This document shows, piece after piece, positions 43,184-54,191 of a stretch of 64,000 nt of DNA. The stretch lies in assembly GCF_018873765.1 (NCBI RefSeq), contig NC_057923.1, forward strand, positions 19,501,913 to 19,565,912, read 5' to 3'. The position numbers and the translations under genes are program-made. Position 1 is the first letter of the stretch. Each line of letters opens with the position of its first letter. The notes under the pieces were generated by a model that had not been told where the DNA came from, made no database searches, and saw only the letters and a list, made by a program, of their open reading frames with translations. Origin of the DNA: Telopea speciosissima (Eukaryota > Streptophyta > Magnoliopsida > Proteales > Proteaceae).

Positions 43184-44390
43184 ATTATCCATACTTCCAT
43201 CGCATCAAAATTAGTAGTAGTAGTAGAAGTTCACCATGTGGGTTCTAGTTATTAAAAAATAAATAAGTTGAAGTGGAAGAAAATGTATTAATTCCAAGGA
43301 GTTATTATTTCTGTTGCTGATGCTTTTAGTCTGAACTTTGTATACTATAAATTATTATATGAAGCTATAATAATATGGTTTTTAGATAAACCAATCTTGG
43401 AAACATTTTTTATACCTTGTGTTTTTTTTTATTTTTTTTTATTTTATTTAATTAGTACTTTGAGGCTCTGTGATTTTATTAATTATGAAAAATAATATAA
43501 AAGATGAAGGGTGGGAAATCCCTTTATACCCCTAAACCAAAAGGAATCGTGCATCACATTTTTTTTCCTAGTAAGAAGATATCATTCGAGAGAAAAAAAT
43601 GTACAATCGAAGGCTTCCTGAACAACAAGTTCATGGAGCCAAGGAATGGAATGTGGTTATTCTGCCTTACACGAAATCTGCAAGAATAGAGTATGGGGTG
43701 GTGGTTGGAATACCGTGGAGATGCCTAAGCTAAAGTCAACATATAAAAGCAGAAAAATGCTTAATTAATATCTGTCACTTGAGAGTTTAGTTGATACCCT
43801 AATTTTAAGGGCTCAAAACATTAATATAACAAAAGGAAGCAGTTTTCTGTCCGGGAGTGTGGCCTACGCCAGCACTCCCATTAGTCTATCTCTCTCCTCT
43901 CCATGTGAAAAGATACCTCTATCCCCGAGATAGACTCATGAGAGTGCTGGCGTAGGCCACATTCCTGGACAGAGATCTTTTTCCCTATAACAAAAAGGCG
44001 GTTAAAAGAAAGTTAGCCTTGATGTGCAATATAACTGAATGGAGCCCAACTTTGATTCTTGAGCTATACATGACCTCTCCGTAGGATAGGTGGCAACCTA
44101 AGAGGGGTGAATTGGGTATAAAAATAAATCGTCGAACTTCTTTATTCAAGATTAATGAAAGCAAAGATGGACATACAAAAGAGAGAAATAGAGGAGGACA
44201 AAACGAATAAGGTATATATGGACGCCTACTCCTTCCTCATGTGCTCTTGGTAGTCCTACTAAGAACTAGGAATGATGAGAGAAACCCTCTACCTTCAAAG
44301 CATGGCAGAGCTCCACCCTGGACAAGCTCTTCAGCTCTAGCATCCGTCGTTGAGGCCACCAAGGGATACGGTACTAGGAATTTTTTGATT
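43184..44390. other. Thioredoxin-like 3' flank and intergenic DNA
   Basis: A short TAG triplet repeat is at about 43212-43228. The 61-codon frame at 43504-43689 has no recognisable homology. The stretch contains the foldback at 43847-43975. Nothing else was seen. Confidence 0.4.
43847..43975. repeat. Foldback element (GTGGCCTACGCCAGCACT arms)
   Basis: The arms CTGTCCGGGAGTGTGGCC and GGCCACATTCCTGGACAG and the inner TACGCCAGCACTC/GAGTGCTGGCGTA form a ~50-bp stem with few mismatches. It has no shared core; the loop is at about 43895-43925. Confidence 0.8.
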
Positions 44391-45462
44391 GGAAAATTTT
44401 TACGTACCACCCCTGAGGAATCACATAATTATAAACACACCTTTCAATTTTGGAAAATTAACACATACCCCCATTCCATTAGTTTATGACTAACAACGTT
44501 AAAAACATGAGGTAAAATTAGCAAAATTGACCTTATCTTCCCCAAATCATTTAGGGTTTGAAAAACAAAAAAATCTGAAACTCATCTTCCCCATATCGTT
44601 TCCCCAAAACCTGCAACTCATATTTCCCAAACCTACATATCATTTCCCTTTCTCGAGATCTACCAAGGAATTCTTCTACTTAGAAATAATTGGAGGACCT
44701 TGATCTTGCTAATGAAAAAGAAGTATAATAAGCTACATAGTAATCCCATTCCCATCATCTCGGCTTGACCTTTTGAATGAGGTACCAAGGTGGTCCAACT
44801 CTATGGGCCAATGTAATCTGTTAAGTATTTGCCTTCAAAGCATAGATGTCAAGACACAGAAGCTGTCATTCATTAAAATGAAGAGTTTTCTTTGGATTAG
44901 AGATATGTTCAAGAAATTCTGGAGAATAAATGTTACTTATAAGAGAATTGATAATGAACTGAAAGAAGTAATCTTGAAGCATCTCTGGGAAAGAGTTAGT
45001 ATTTGGGAAGCAGAGGTAAGGGTACAAATAAGGTTCAAAAATCGTGTCTATATGGGCATTTCCAGAGAAGATCATTTCAGAAGCTTTCTTATTCGTTGGG
45101 GAGAATGGGTTCTTGAAAAGCAAAAATGCCAGAAATATGGTTTGGACCACTAGTTTTGAAATTGATCACAGTACTCTTGTGTAGCACATTGCTACAGATA
45201 TTTTTTGGGGAAACAATTTGAGGAAGATGAGTTTTAGATTTTTTTTTTTTCAAACCCTAAATGATTTGAGGAAGATGAGGGCAATTTCGTTAGTTCACCT
45301 AATGTTTTTAATGTTGTTAGTCATAAACTAACGGAATGGGGGCATGTATTAACTTTTGTGAACCTCAGAGTGGTACGCAGAATTTTCCAAAATTGGGGGT
45401 AGAGGGGGGAAGGTGTGTTTATACTTACGTGATACATCAGGGGTGGTATGTGAAAATTTTCC
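44391..45462. mobile_element. Mutator-like element 3 (candidate Pack-MULE)
   Basis: The ends GGAAAATTTTTACGTACCAC and GTGGTATGTGAAAATTTTCC are inverted. Pairing extends about 190 bp inward, with TTAGTTTATGACTAACAACG and GTTGTTAGTCATAAACTAAC on opposite sides. There is no transposase. The interior (about 44660-45160) carries a host-like reading frame. A convincing 9-bp target duplication was not found: the right flank is a T run. Confidence 0.82.
44773..45153 (+). CDS. Captured host fragment in Mutator-like element 3, DUF4220-like
   Basis: This 126-codon frame contains PRWSNSMGQCNLLSICLQ, which resembles the WSxxMxQxNLxxxC motif of plant DUF4220/DUF594 proteins. It continues FLWIRDMFKKFWRINVTYKR and KEVILKHLWERV, as those proteins do after their membrane region. 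The N-terminus of the parent is missing, and the C-terminal part (from about residue 75) is unfamiliar. It lies between the long inverted repeats, so it is probably a transduplicated gene fragment. Whether it is expressed is unknown, and the assignment is from motif memory only. Confidence 0.5.
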   Translation: MNEVPRWSNSMGQCNLLSICLQSIDVKTQKLSFIKMKSFLWIRDMFKKFWRINVTYKRIDNELKEVILKHLWERVSIWEAEVRVQIRFKNRVYMGISREDHFRSFLIRWGEWVLEKQKCQKYGLDH

Positions 45463-46844
45463 TTTTTTTTTTTTTTTGGTAAAATAAAAATAGATTACTA
45501 AAAGATACAGTGTTGGGAATTTAATCTAACGAGTGTCAGGCAATGCTCGAATATTTGGATGATTGGATTGATCTCTTCACCAATTTGAGCCTTACTGTAC
45601 AAAATTAATATGGCGGAAACATGTTACATTTAAACCATAAATGTAGTTCCTCTATGCAATCTTAACTATTTCACATTTGAACAATCCAAGGAACTCCTTC
45701 GCAACTTTGCATATTTTGGAGAAAAAAATCACACACTCTGTCTTTGGGTTTCAAAAATCCTAATTTTATCAACTGGAGAAGGAGAGGAGAGACAAGAAAA
45801 GGCCAAAATCGAAGCCATCACCTCTCCCCTTCACTTCTTTTATATAGATTAGGTTGCTCACTAATTGTGGGTCACCTTGTTTGAACGAGCGTGTTTAGGA
45901 TTCTTATTTCCTATGGGATTTTAAATACCTATATTACAATGAAATGATTAATTCCTCCAATGACAAGTGTCCCTTATCAACAAAGGGTATCCTTATTTGC
46001 TGCAAAGAAAGAAGAGCTAGGGATTCAATTGTGTATCTTACTTAATCTTTATATCTTATAATATATTCATTAATCTCATTAATAATATTATTAAGATATT
46101 AATAGATAAATTAACAACATTAACCCCCAAAATAGTAGATATTCATATTTACCCTTTAATTAATTATATATTAGTCCCTCCACTAAATTATATCACATAG
46201 TAAACTATAAGAGAATATAAAATTCTTACTGTCAAACCTTATTCCATCGAACATGCAGAGATAAGATTGGACGAGATTTTGTGTCAATGATTGGATGAAA
46301 GAGAATATAAAATTCTTGCTGCCAAACTTTATTCCATCAAACATGCAAGATAAGATTGGACGAGATTTTGTGTCAGTGATTGGACGAAAACATTTTGTCA
46401 AAACATTTGATAAAATAAATGTTATTAATAAATAATGTGAAAGAATGTTATTTGATTGCATGGCTTCCACATAGGCAGCTTTCAAACCATCCGATTGGGA
46501 TCATTCATTAAAGACCCTTGATATAATTAAGGCTATTAAAATATCCAATTGAATTAAATAAGTAATTCAATATTGCTTTTACAGGTTAACGATTGATATA
46601 ATTAAGGTTTACTAAAATAAAGTTACTATAATTAAGGCAAGATTCTTTCAAATCCATCCACACACTCTCTCTTAAGCATCATAGTGATTATCTTTTTGTC
46701 GCGGAATGCGGCAGTAAGTTAATCATAGGTTGGAATTCTGATCTCCGCATGGCCAATCTCCTGGGAAGGTATTTTTGGAAATTTTAGGTGTTTTTTCAGG
46801 ATTCTTTGGTGGGTTTTCCTTTATGCTTCATAAAAAAGAATGAT
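45463..46844. other. Intergenic DNA with a tandem duplication
   Basis: It starts with a T run (about 45463-45478) followed by AAAATAAAAATAGATTACTA, resembling an L1 3' end. The stretch 46211-46389 is a tandem duplication (separate entry). No gene was seen. Confidence 0.4.
46211..46389. repeat. Two-copy tandem repeat, 90-bp unit
   Basis: The units at 46211-46300 and 46301-46389 share GAGAATATAAAATTCTT, AAGATTGGACGAGATTTTGT and GTGATTGGA-type ends with few differences. Confidence 0.8.
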
Positions 46845-46971
46845 AAGGTTGCTCCATTGTAACCTAGTGGTTGGGGTTCAAGTTGGGAAACAGCCTAAGA
46901 CTGCATACATTATGACTCTCTCCAGACTCCACAATGGCGGGAGCCTTGTGCAATGCAATGGATACTCCCTT
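46845..46971 (+). mobile_element. Au-like SINE, partial
   Basis: GTGGTTGGGGTTCAAGTTGG (the tRNA-derived B box) is followed by GAAACAGCC, GACTGCATACATTATGAC, CAATGGCGGGAGCCTTGTGC and a CTCCCTTT end. This is the word order of the plant Au SINE. The A-box end and middle are shortened. Confidence 0.75.
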
Positions 46972-47512
46972 TATATTTATATATAATACAATACAATATA
47001 ATTTTCTCATCAATTTAAGTCAATAATTTGAAATCAAGGTAAATAATGTGGATATTAATAGACAATCAGATAAAAAAGAAAAAGAGCACTTCACTTAACA
47101 GGAACAAAGTTATCCGACCTACAAGTAGAAGTTGAGGATAGAAATTCTAGCAACAAAGGAGATCAATGGCTAAGGAACCAAGGCTTAGATTAAGCCCATG
47201 TTCTGGTTGAATGGGGAGTTAAGGTAGAGCTAGGAACAGTACTCCCAAGTTTGATGGGGATCGGATCCAATGGTTGCATCAATGGTTTTTTTTTTTTTTT
47301 TTTTGGTAAGAAGGATCTCATATATTACTGTGAGAATTACGCAAGGTGTCCAGGTTACATAACTCAGATAGCCAAGAGGTGGTTTCAAGCCAAAATGTCC
47401 TACTCGCACAAGACGTGGCATACCTGGCCAGGGAGTCAGCCATGCTGTTTTGCTCCCTTGGAATGTAAAAAAACTTACAAGAAATAAAGTAAGAGGTAAG
47501 GTGAACTATGTC

Positions 47513-50500
47513 CTAAATAATGCTAGCTTCTTCAATCGGGGCCTGATGAGTTGTGTTGCCCAGAATCTTCGAGAGTTCCAAATTGTCCATCTCATCCTCC
47601 AGGTGAAGGATTCCTTCAGAAATTGCAAGGAGAAGACCTTCCCTGACAGCTGTAGCTTCACCTTGTAGCACCGTATTGAAAGAGAGGGGCTCAAAAACTG
47701 CAGAAATGACAAACCCAATACCTCCCTTGCCCTTCTTGAGAGAAACATCTGCGTTTAACTTGAAGAAAGGATTTTTGGGGGGAGACCACAAAGGCTGGGG
47801 TGCTTGAGGCCTGGGTGACAGTTGGACAACTGAGGGATTGATTACCTTAGAGGAGGAGCAGAACTCATCAAAATCATATTCAGCCTTGTGGGCAACTTCC
47901 ACAGAAGGCCACACTTTGCCACCAAAGAGAATTTTGTTACGAGCCAACCAAATATTCTAGTAGATGAAGGACGACAGCCCAGAAATATCATGTTTTTGTT
48001 GCTTAGACATCCTTCCAAAGGAATCCCAATGCGCAATGAGTTGAGAAATCTTGGGATCAGCATGTGGAGGAACGAAAGATAATCTAGAAGCAAACCAAAC
48101 AGCTCGAGCAAAGTTACAATCCAGCAATATGTGATCAGCTATTTCATCGCAACAACCACACCGAGGGCATCTCTGATCTATAGGAATTCTTCTATGATTC
48201 AGAGCATCTGCAGTGGGAAGGCCACCAGCACAAGCCTTCCACAAAAAGGTCCTCTCCTTTGGGATAGTTTTGCAGCGCCAAATCTTCTTCCACACTTCAG
48301 GGGGGTTGTAATATTACTCTGCTCAGTTGTAGAAGAAGTATGCTCCTGGTTAAGGGGAGGCAAGTCTTTCAAATTGCAAAGAAAATGGTAGCCATTCTTA
48401 GCCGAATAAATACCTGATTTAGCTCCACCCCAGACTTGGTAATCAGGTTTTGGGAAAAGCCCCAGCTTGATCTTAAGAATGGCAACAGCATTAGATGGAT
48501 GGAATAGCTCATTTATCCTGTCCTGCCTCCAAGACCTATTCTGATCATCTATGAGGTCTGAGACAAATTCCCCTTGGTGTTGGTTGTAGTTTGGATATTG
48601 CAGCTTGAAGTGAGGCAAAGAGGGAATCCACTTATCCTCCCAAATATGCACCTTTTCCCCAGTACCAATTAACAAAAGTAAACCAACCTGTAAAACCTTC
48701 CTTCCTTTGATAACACTCCTCCACCCCCAAGAGGGATTGGATCCCAGCGTGGCTAAAAGGAAATCAGTATGAGGGAAATAGATTTGTTTCATGAAAAGTC
48801 CCCAAGTAGAATTTGGATCCTTCCAAAGCTTCCAAGCGAGCTTCCAAGTAAAGCCTGATTTTGCATAGTAGGGTCACGAAAGCCAAGGCCTCCCTGCTCT
48901 TTTGATCGACAGAGTCTCTTCCAAGAGATCCAAGGAATGGCCTTTTTATCATCTTTACTCCCCCAGAAGAAATTACACCATTTTTCGAAGCTTGTTGTGA
49001 TGGGAAACCGGCAATTTGAAGTGCGAACTGGCATAGGTGTTCATAGAGAGAGCTACTGCTTTGATAAGAACCTCTTTGCCACATTGAGATAAAAGCTGTT
49101 GTTTCCAACCTTGCATTCTATTATTGGTTTTTTCATTAATTTCTCTAAACATATCCCTCTTAGAAGATCCAAAAATTGTAGGGAGACCCAGGTACTTCTT
49201 GGGAGCCTCACCATAGGGAATTTTGAGGATTCTGGAGAACCAACGTTGAAACTTTGTGGGGGTATTTGGGCTGAAGGTTAATGTAGATTTCTGCAAATTT
49301 ATCTTCTGGCCACTGGCTTGACAAATACAGCTCCAGACATAACTTGAGGTTCTGTATTTCGGTGAGCTTTACTTCGGAGAAGATGAGACTGTCGTCTGCA
49401 AACAGAAGGTGGGAGAGGGGAGCTGCTCTATTACGGACAGAGATGCCTCTAATATAACCCAGATTTGTGGCATGAGTGAGCACTGCACTAAGGGCCTGAG
49501 AACAAATGACAAAGAGGGCAGGGGAAAGAGGATCTCCCTACCATTTTCCTCTCGAAGGATTGATTGCATCTTTTACAACCCCATTGATAATGAATCTATA
49601 AGAAACTGAGGTGATATAAAACATAACCAGAGACACCCATCTACTGCTGAACCTAAATCTAATTAAGACAGCTTCAATAAACTTCCATTCGAGGCTGTTA
49701 TAGGCTTTGCACATATCCAACTTCATGGCCAAGAATCTTTTCCTACCTTTCTTCTTGTGCTTCAAGTAATTGAATACTTCATGAGCCATCATGATATTAT
49801 CCGATATTTGACGATTTGGAACAAAAGCAGACTGGAATGGGGAGATAATAGTGTCCAGATGAGTTTTCAGCTGAGATGCTAATATCTTAGTCACCACCTT
49901 AACAACCACGTTGCAGAGGCTTATGGGCCGGTACTGCTCCATCTTCTCAGGGTTGTTCACCTTCGGGATGAGGCATATAAAGGTGGAGTTGGAAGAGGGG
50001 GACAGGATTCCTGTTGAAAAGGCTTCTTGTACAAAATTACATAGCTCCCTTTGTACCAGATCCCATTTCTTTTGGAAGAAGGCTGGTAGTAGACCATCAG
50101 GACCCGACGATTTGAGTGGCTCATGGCAAACAAAACTGATTTAATTTCCTCTATATCAGGCACTTTACACATTTCAGAGTTGATATTATCATCAATCTAA
50201 GGGGTAATAGCCTGTAACACAATGTAAAGGCTGAGGTGTTTACCTCCCCAGCCGTGAATATGGACTAAAATTTGGAGCTAATTTCTCCCACCAATTCAAC
50301 CTCATTTTTAGTCCATCGACCATTATCACACTTCAGTTGAAGAATCTTGTTCTGATGCCTTCGTTGGAGAGTTGCAGCATGAAAAAACTTAGTATTGCGA
50401 TCACCACAATTCAGCCATAGTTGTCTGGACTTTTGATGCCAAAGCATTTCTTCATTCTGAAATTCAGAAGCAAGAAGAGATTTTAGTTGAGCTTCTCTTT

Positions 50501-51462
50501 CTTGATTTGGAATAGTAGCAAGGCAACCTTGAAGATACTCCAACTCCTTAAGCAGGTTATCAATCTTTCGCTGAATATGACCAAAAGTCTCAATATTCCA
50601 CTTAGCGTAGAACCGGCTGCAGTTTAATGTTTTTTGGAGAAAAATGTCACTAGCTTTCCCAGAACTTGGAACTGACCAGGCTGACCCTACAACTGATTTG
50701 CATTCTGGGTGAGAGAACCAAACTGCCTCAAATCTAAATGGGTGTTTCCTGTTTGGCTGATGGCCTTCAGTGTCAACAATTATCGGGTAGTGGTCAGACC
50801 CAACAGTAGCCTTGACAGTAACTATGGCATTTGAGAATGTTCTTCTCTACCTCTCGTTAGCGAGGACCCTATCAAGCTTGATTTTGATGTTAGCAGCTCC
50901 TTTACGGTTGTTGTTCCAGGTAAAAATTGGGCCATGGGATCTGAGATCCATTAACTGATAATCATTGAGCATGCTTCTGAATCTTTGGATGTCCTGAGCC
51001 CCATGAGAAGAGCCTCCCCTCTTCTCTTTCCAGGTGAGAAAGGAGTTGAAATCCCCTAGGCAAGTCCAACTGTCATCTCGATTACTTCCCAATTGAGCAA
51101 TTCTGTCCCAAACCTACTGTCTACAATGCTTAACAGGATCACCATGAACACAAGTTAAATAAAAAGGGGGGGGAAATTTTAGAGGTCACCTGAGTGTCTA
51201 TGATTCTCGAATCAGCGTAGAGAATGTCCACTTGAACCTGGTCACTCCAGAGTAAGGAGATGCCTCCCCCAGTATTGATGGGATCAATGCTGAAAGTAGA
51301 GTATAGCTTGAGACGCCTGCCCAGTTGGGTAATTTTCTTTGAGGCACATCTAGTCTCCATTAAAAAGAGTATATCAGGCTTGATGGATTGGGAAAGATGC
51401 CTCAAGGACTGAATTGTCAGGGTCCTCCCAAGCCCCTGACAATTCCAACTCAATATTTTCAT
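47513..51462 (-). pseudogene. LINE ORF2: endonuclease, reverse transcriptase, zf-RVT, RNase H
   Basis: It starts MKILSWNCQGLGRTLTIQSL, the apurinic-type endonuclease. A frameshift lies at a C run (about 51165-51172), after which GDFNSFLTW continues. Reverse transcriptase is at about 49200-50180, with YRPISLCNVVVKVV, QSAFVPNRQISDN and the catalytic FADDSLIF near 49380. The QGDPLSP motif has its Gln codon replaced by TAG near 49540. The zf-RVT segment has RTFLWKACAGGLPTADAL and CPRCGCCDEIADHILLDC (48120-48295). RNase H has FKLNADVSLKKGKGGIGF (about 47700). The endonuclease nicks the target and RT copies the RNA (family knowledge). Several lesions remain. Confidence 0.9.
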
Positions 51463-53330
51463 TGAGGGGGGTGGGGCTGATTTCCCCCAGCCTCCGAGGG
51501 GCCACTTAATAAAAAATGGTTGACTGTAGATTCTGCTACATCCATGCCTTGAATCGGGTGATCAGCCTGCTGATGATGCCTCATTCTTTTAGCCCGGGCT
51601 TTGAGAGAGATTGACTCCAGTGGTCTCAATCGAAGGGTTTCCCCTGTTTTCCTTTGGCTAGATTTAGCGTGAGAAGGTAAAGGAATTGGCTGTGTTTGAG
51701 TTGGGAGGATATTGAAGGGTGGAAGGTGGGTAGAAGGCAGACTAAGGGAGATGTTAACCTTCTCTAGAGCACAAGGAGTAACTGGGCCTGAGGGTTCCAT
51801 AATGCTCTGTATCTCTGCAGAAGTGATATATGGACATTGAGAAGGGAAAATAGGGTTGGAAGTGCAGGAAGAGGTAGTTGGATTTAAATCTGAAGGCTGA
51901 GAGTTGCAGGTGAGAATATTTGACTTTGGGTGGGACTAGGTATTGGGATGGATAATGGTATCCGGGTTCAGGACTGCCGGGTTGGAAATAGAAATACCTG
52001 ATAAAATGGGTAGGAGAGACAAAATGGGGGATGTTTGGTCAGGGTATTTTTGGAGGTGATTCTGTAGGGACGTGAGCAGCTGGACGGTAGTGTCATTGGG
52101 AAAGGGGGTATTAGGGTTTGGGATAATGAGTTGTAGATGTGATGGGGAATGGGTACTATTGTGAGAATGATCTCCTTCGCATGGGATGGAAGGGGTAGGG
52201 TAACGGTTATTGTCAGAAAAGGTACCCTGACTAGGAGGGTGAGGTAGTGGGGGGGTACTGTGTGACAGACTAGCTGGGAGAGAGACCGGTGTAGTGGGTA
52301 CACGTGGCATAGCAGAAGGAGCATGTCTCTGGAAAGCATGCACTTGAGCATGGTTGGCCAAGTCAGCTTCGTCTCTACCCGCTGGAGAGCGAGGTAACCC
52401 TTCCGACGGTGAACCCTTGGTCGGTGAGTGAGCCGACAAAGATCCGGTATGATGATAATGGGTTTGTCGGATAGGGGGGGTGGTGGACATATCAGCATTC
52501 AGAAGTGTAGCTTCTTCAATCAGACGAAGGGGAGGAGTAGTACCTCTGACTTGTGGACCTATAGGAGTTGAGTTGAAATTTGGGCATCTGTAAGGGTTCC
52601 GACAACCATGAACCTCTTGATGACTAGATTGGGCCGAGAAGAGTTGATCGCATCTTCGATCGTCGTGACCAAGAAGGCCACAGAAGTAGCAGAAAATGGG
52701 TAACCTCTCGTACTTGATTGAGACACGAGTTACCTGCCCTCGCCTCCTATTGATTCGAAGCTCAGTTTTCAATGGGTTTCTAATATCCAATTTGATTCTG
52801 CAACGGAGAAAAGGCCGATGAGTGCCGAGAGGATCTCCTTGGATAACCATTATGGAAATAGGAGTACCCAACTTTGCTGCTATCTGAAGGCCCAATGCTC
52901 ACTGACGAAGTTCATGAGGTAGGTCATGGAGTTGAATCTAGAAGTCCGAGTAGTTGAAGGCCCATTGGCCATTGCAATTCCAACGTTCTAGGATAAAGAG
53001 ATTGCCTGCCACTGCCCACGGGCTACCTTCTAAGACGTTTTGAAGATCCATAGGATGACTAAACTGGAATAGGAAACACTGCGCTTGTAAGGGAGTGACC
53101 TGTACACCATGCACCAGGTTCCACACAGATATCAAGCCCTCAGTAACTGCCTGATGTCAATAAGGCCTGCCTTCCATGATTTTACTGACCAAAGTAAGTT
53201 CGGTTTGTTGTTTAAGGGTATCCTCTATGTCATCATCCAAAGTGAAAGAATCATCATCGATCTCAGACGGAGAGGGTGACCGAGGAGGATGAGCAATAGG
53301 GGACAGTGGTAATGATGTTTCGCCGGACAT
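51459..53330 (-). pseudogene. LINE ORF1: RNA-binding protein with CCHC knuckle
   Basis: One continuous frame of 624 codons from ATG at 53330 (MSGETSLPLSPIAHPPRSPS) to TGA at 51459-51461, with four in-frame stops and no frameshift. A DUF4283-like part (LQNVLEGSPWAVAGNLFILE, then LGTPISIMV) precedes a zinc knuckle FCYFCGLLGHDDRRC. A long Pro/Ser-rich tail follows. Such ORF1 proteins coat LINE RNA. The terminal TGA overlaps the ORF2 ATG in the sequence ATGA. Confidence 0.87.
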
Positions 53331-53819
53331 GGTGAATGAACGGACAACACGAAAACTAAGCCAAAAATTCTAAAACGGACAAAAGCATGTTCATAGCGGA
53401 AAAGCAGGGAAGAAACAACAGGGGCGAGGAGCAAGGAAAACGGAAGGATGGAAGAAGTAAACTACAGAAACAAACTCCAGAGGTGAAGAACAAAAGATGA
53501 GGAACGGAGGAGCCGGCAAAGAGAGAAGCCTAACTACAGTCCATAGTAATCAAGAGGAGGAAGGCAGAAAACTCCAAACACAGATATGCAAACACTAGTA
53601 GGGTTGGAAGGAGACACATCACTAGGGGGAAGATGAAGTCGAGCATGAACTCCACTGAGAACCTCATATTCGCCATGGAGTAAATCCAGGACTCTACCAC
53701 TCACAAGGGAGGACTGGGCAAACACTCACTGAGGAGGAAAAAAATTTCTCTGAGATCATTCTAGAATTAATGATAGAATTTATTGAAAGAAAGTATCTAC
53801 AAGAGTTGCATCGATGGTT

Positions 53820-54191
53820 ACAACTTACAATAAAGGAACAAATTAAATAGAACATAACGTGACAAATTTAACAACATTTAACCAAAATCTAGCAAACTGC
53901 TGGATAGATCACCACCTAATTTGGGTTGAAGATGAGGTCTGATGGCCGGGTGGATACATTCCTACAAAAATCTCTTTAAACTGATAGTAATATGGATGGT
54001 GGAGGTTGGGGGGGGGGGAGGAATTAAAATTCTATCCAATTCCTGACATGTGTAGTGCGGTGCAGTTTGGGGGTGGGATGTCGTCAGTTGGCAGACGCGA
54101 TATCCAACGTTCTGAACACAATTCAGTCAATTTTTTTTCTTTCTTTCTTCTCGAACTCGGACCATTGGATGTCACACCAGCCAAGTGGTGA
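53820..54191. other. DNA between LINE and gypsy LTR
   Basis: AT-rich, with a G run at about 54008-54019 and a TTTTTTTTCTTTCTTTC tract. No gene was seen. Confidence 0.4.

Larger units (their letters stand above)
47288..53804 (-). mobile_element. L1-type LINE, full length or nearly so, inactive
   Basis: A 15-bp target duplication, GTTGCATCAATGGTT (47273-47287) and GTTGCATCGATGGTT (53805-53819), matches at 14 positions. The first copy abuts a T run of about 20 (poly(A) tail). On the minus strand the order is 5' leader, ORF1 and ORF2 (endonuclease, reverse transcriptase, zf-RVT, RNase H). Stops and frameshifts make it inactive, but the structure is complete. Confidence 0.93.

Noticed and set aside
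45463..45478. T run as a full LINE insertion
   Set aside because: Only a weak L1-like 3' word follows and no target duplication was found, so it is not listed as an element.
46861..46900. Possible tRNA gene (GGTTGGGGTTCAAGTTGG B box)
   Set aside because: No cloverleaf can be formed and the downstream words identify an Au-like SINE.
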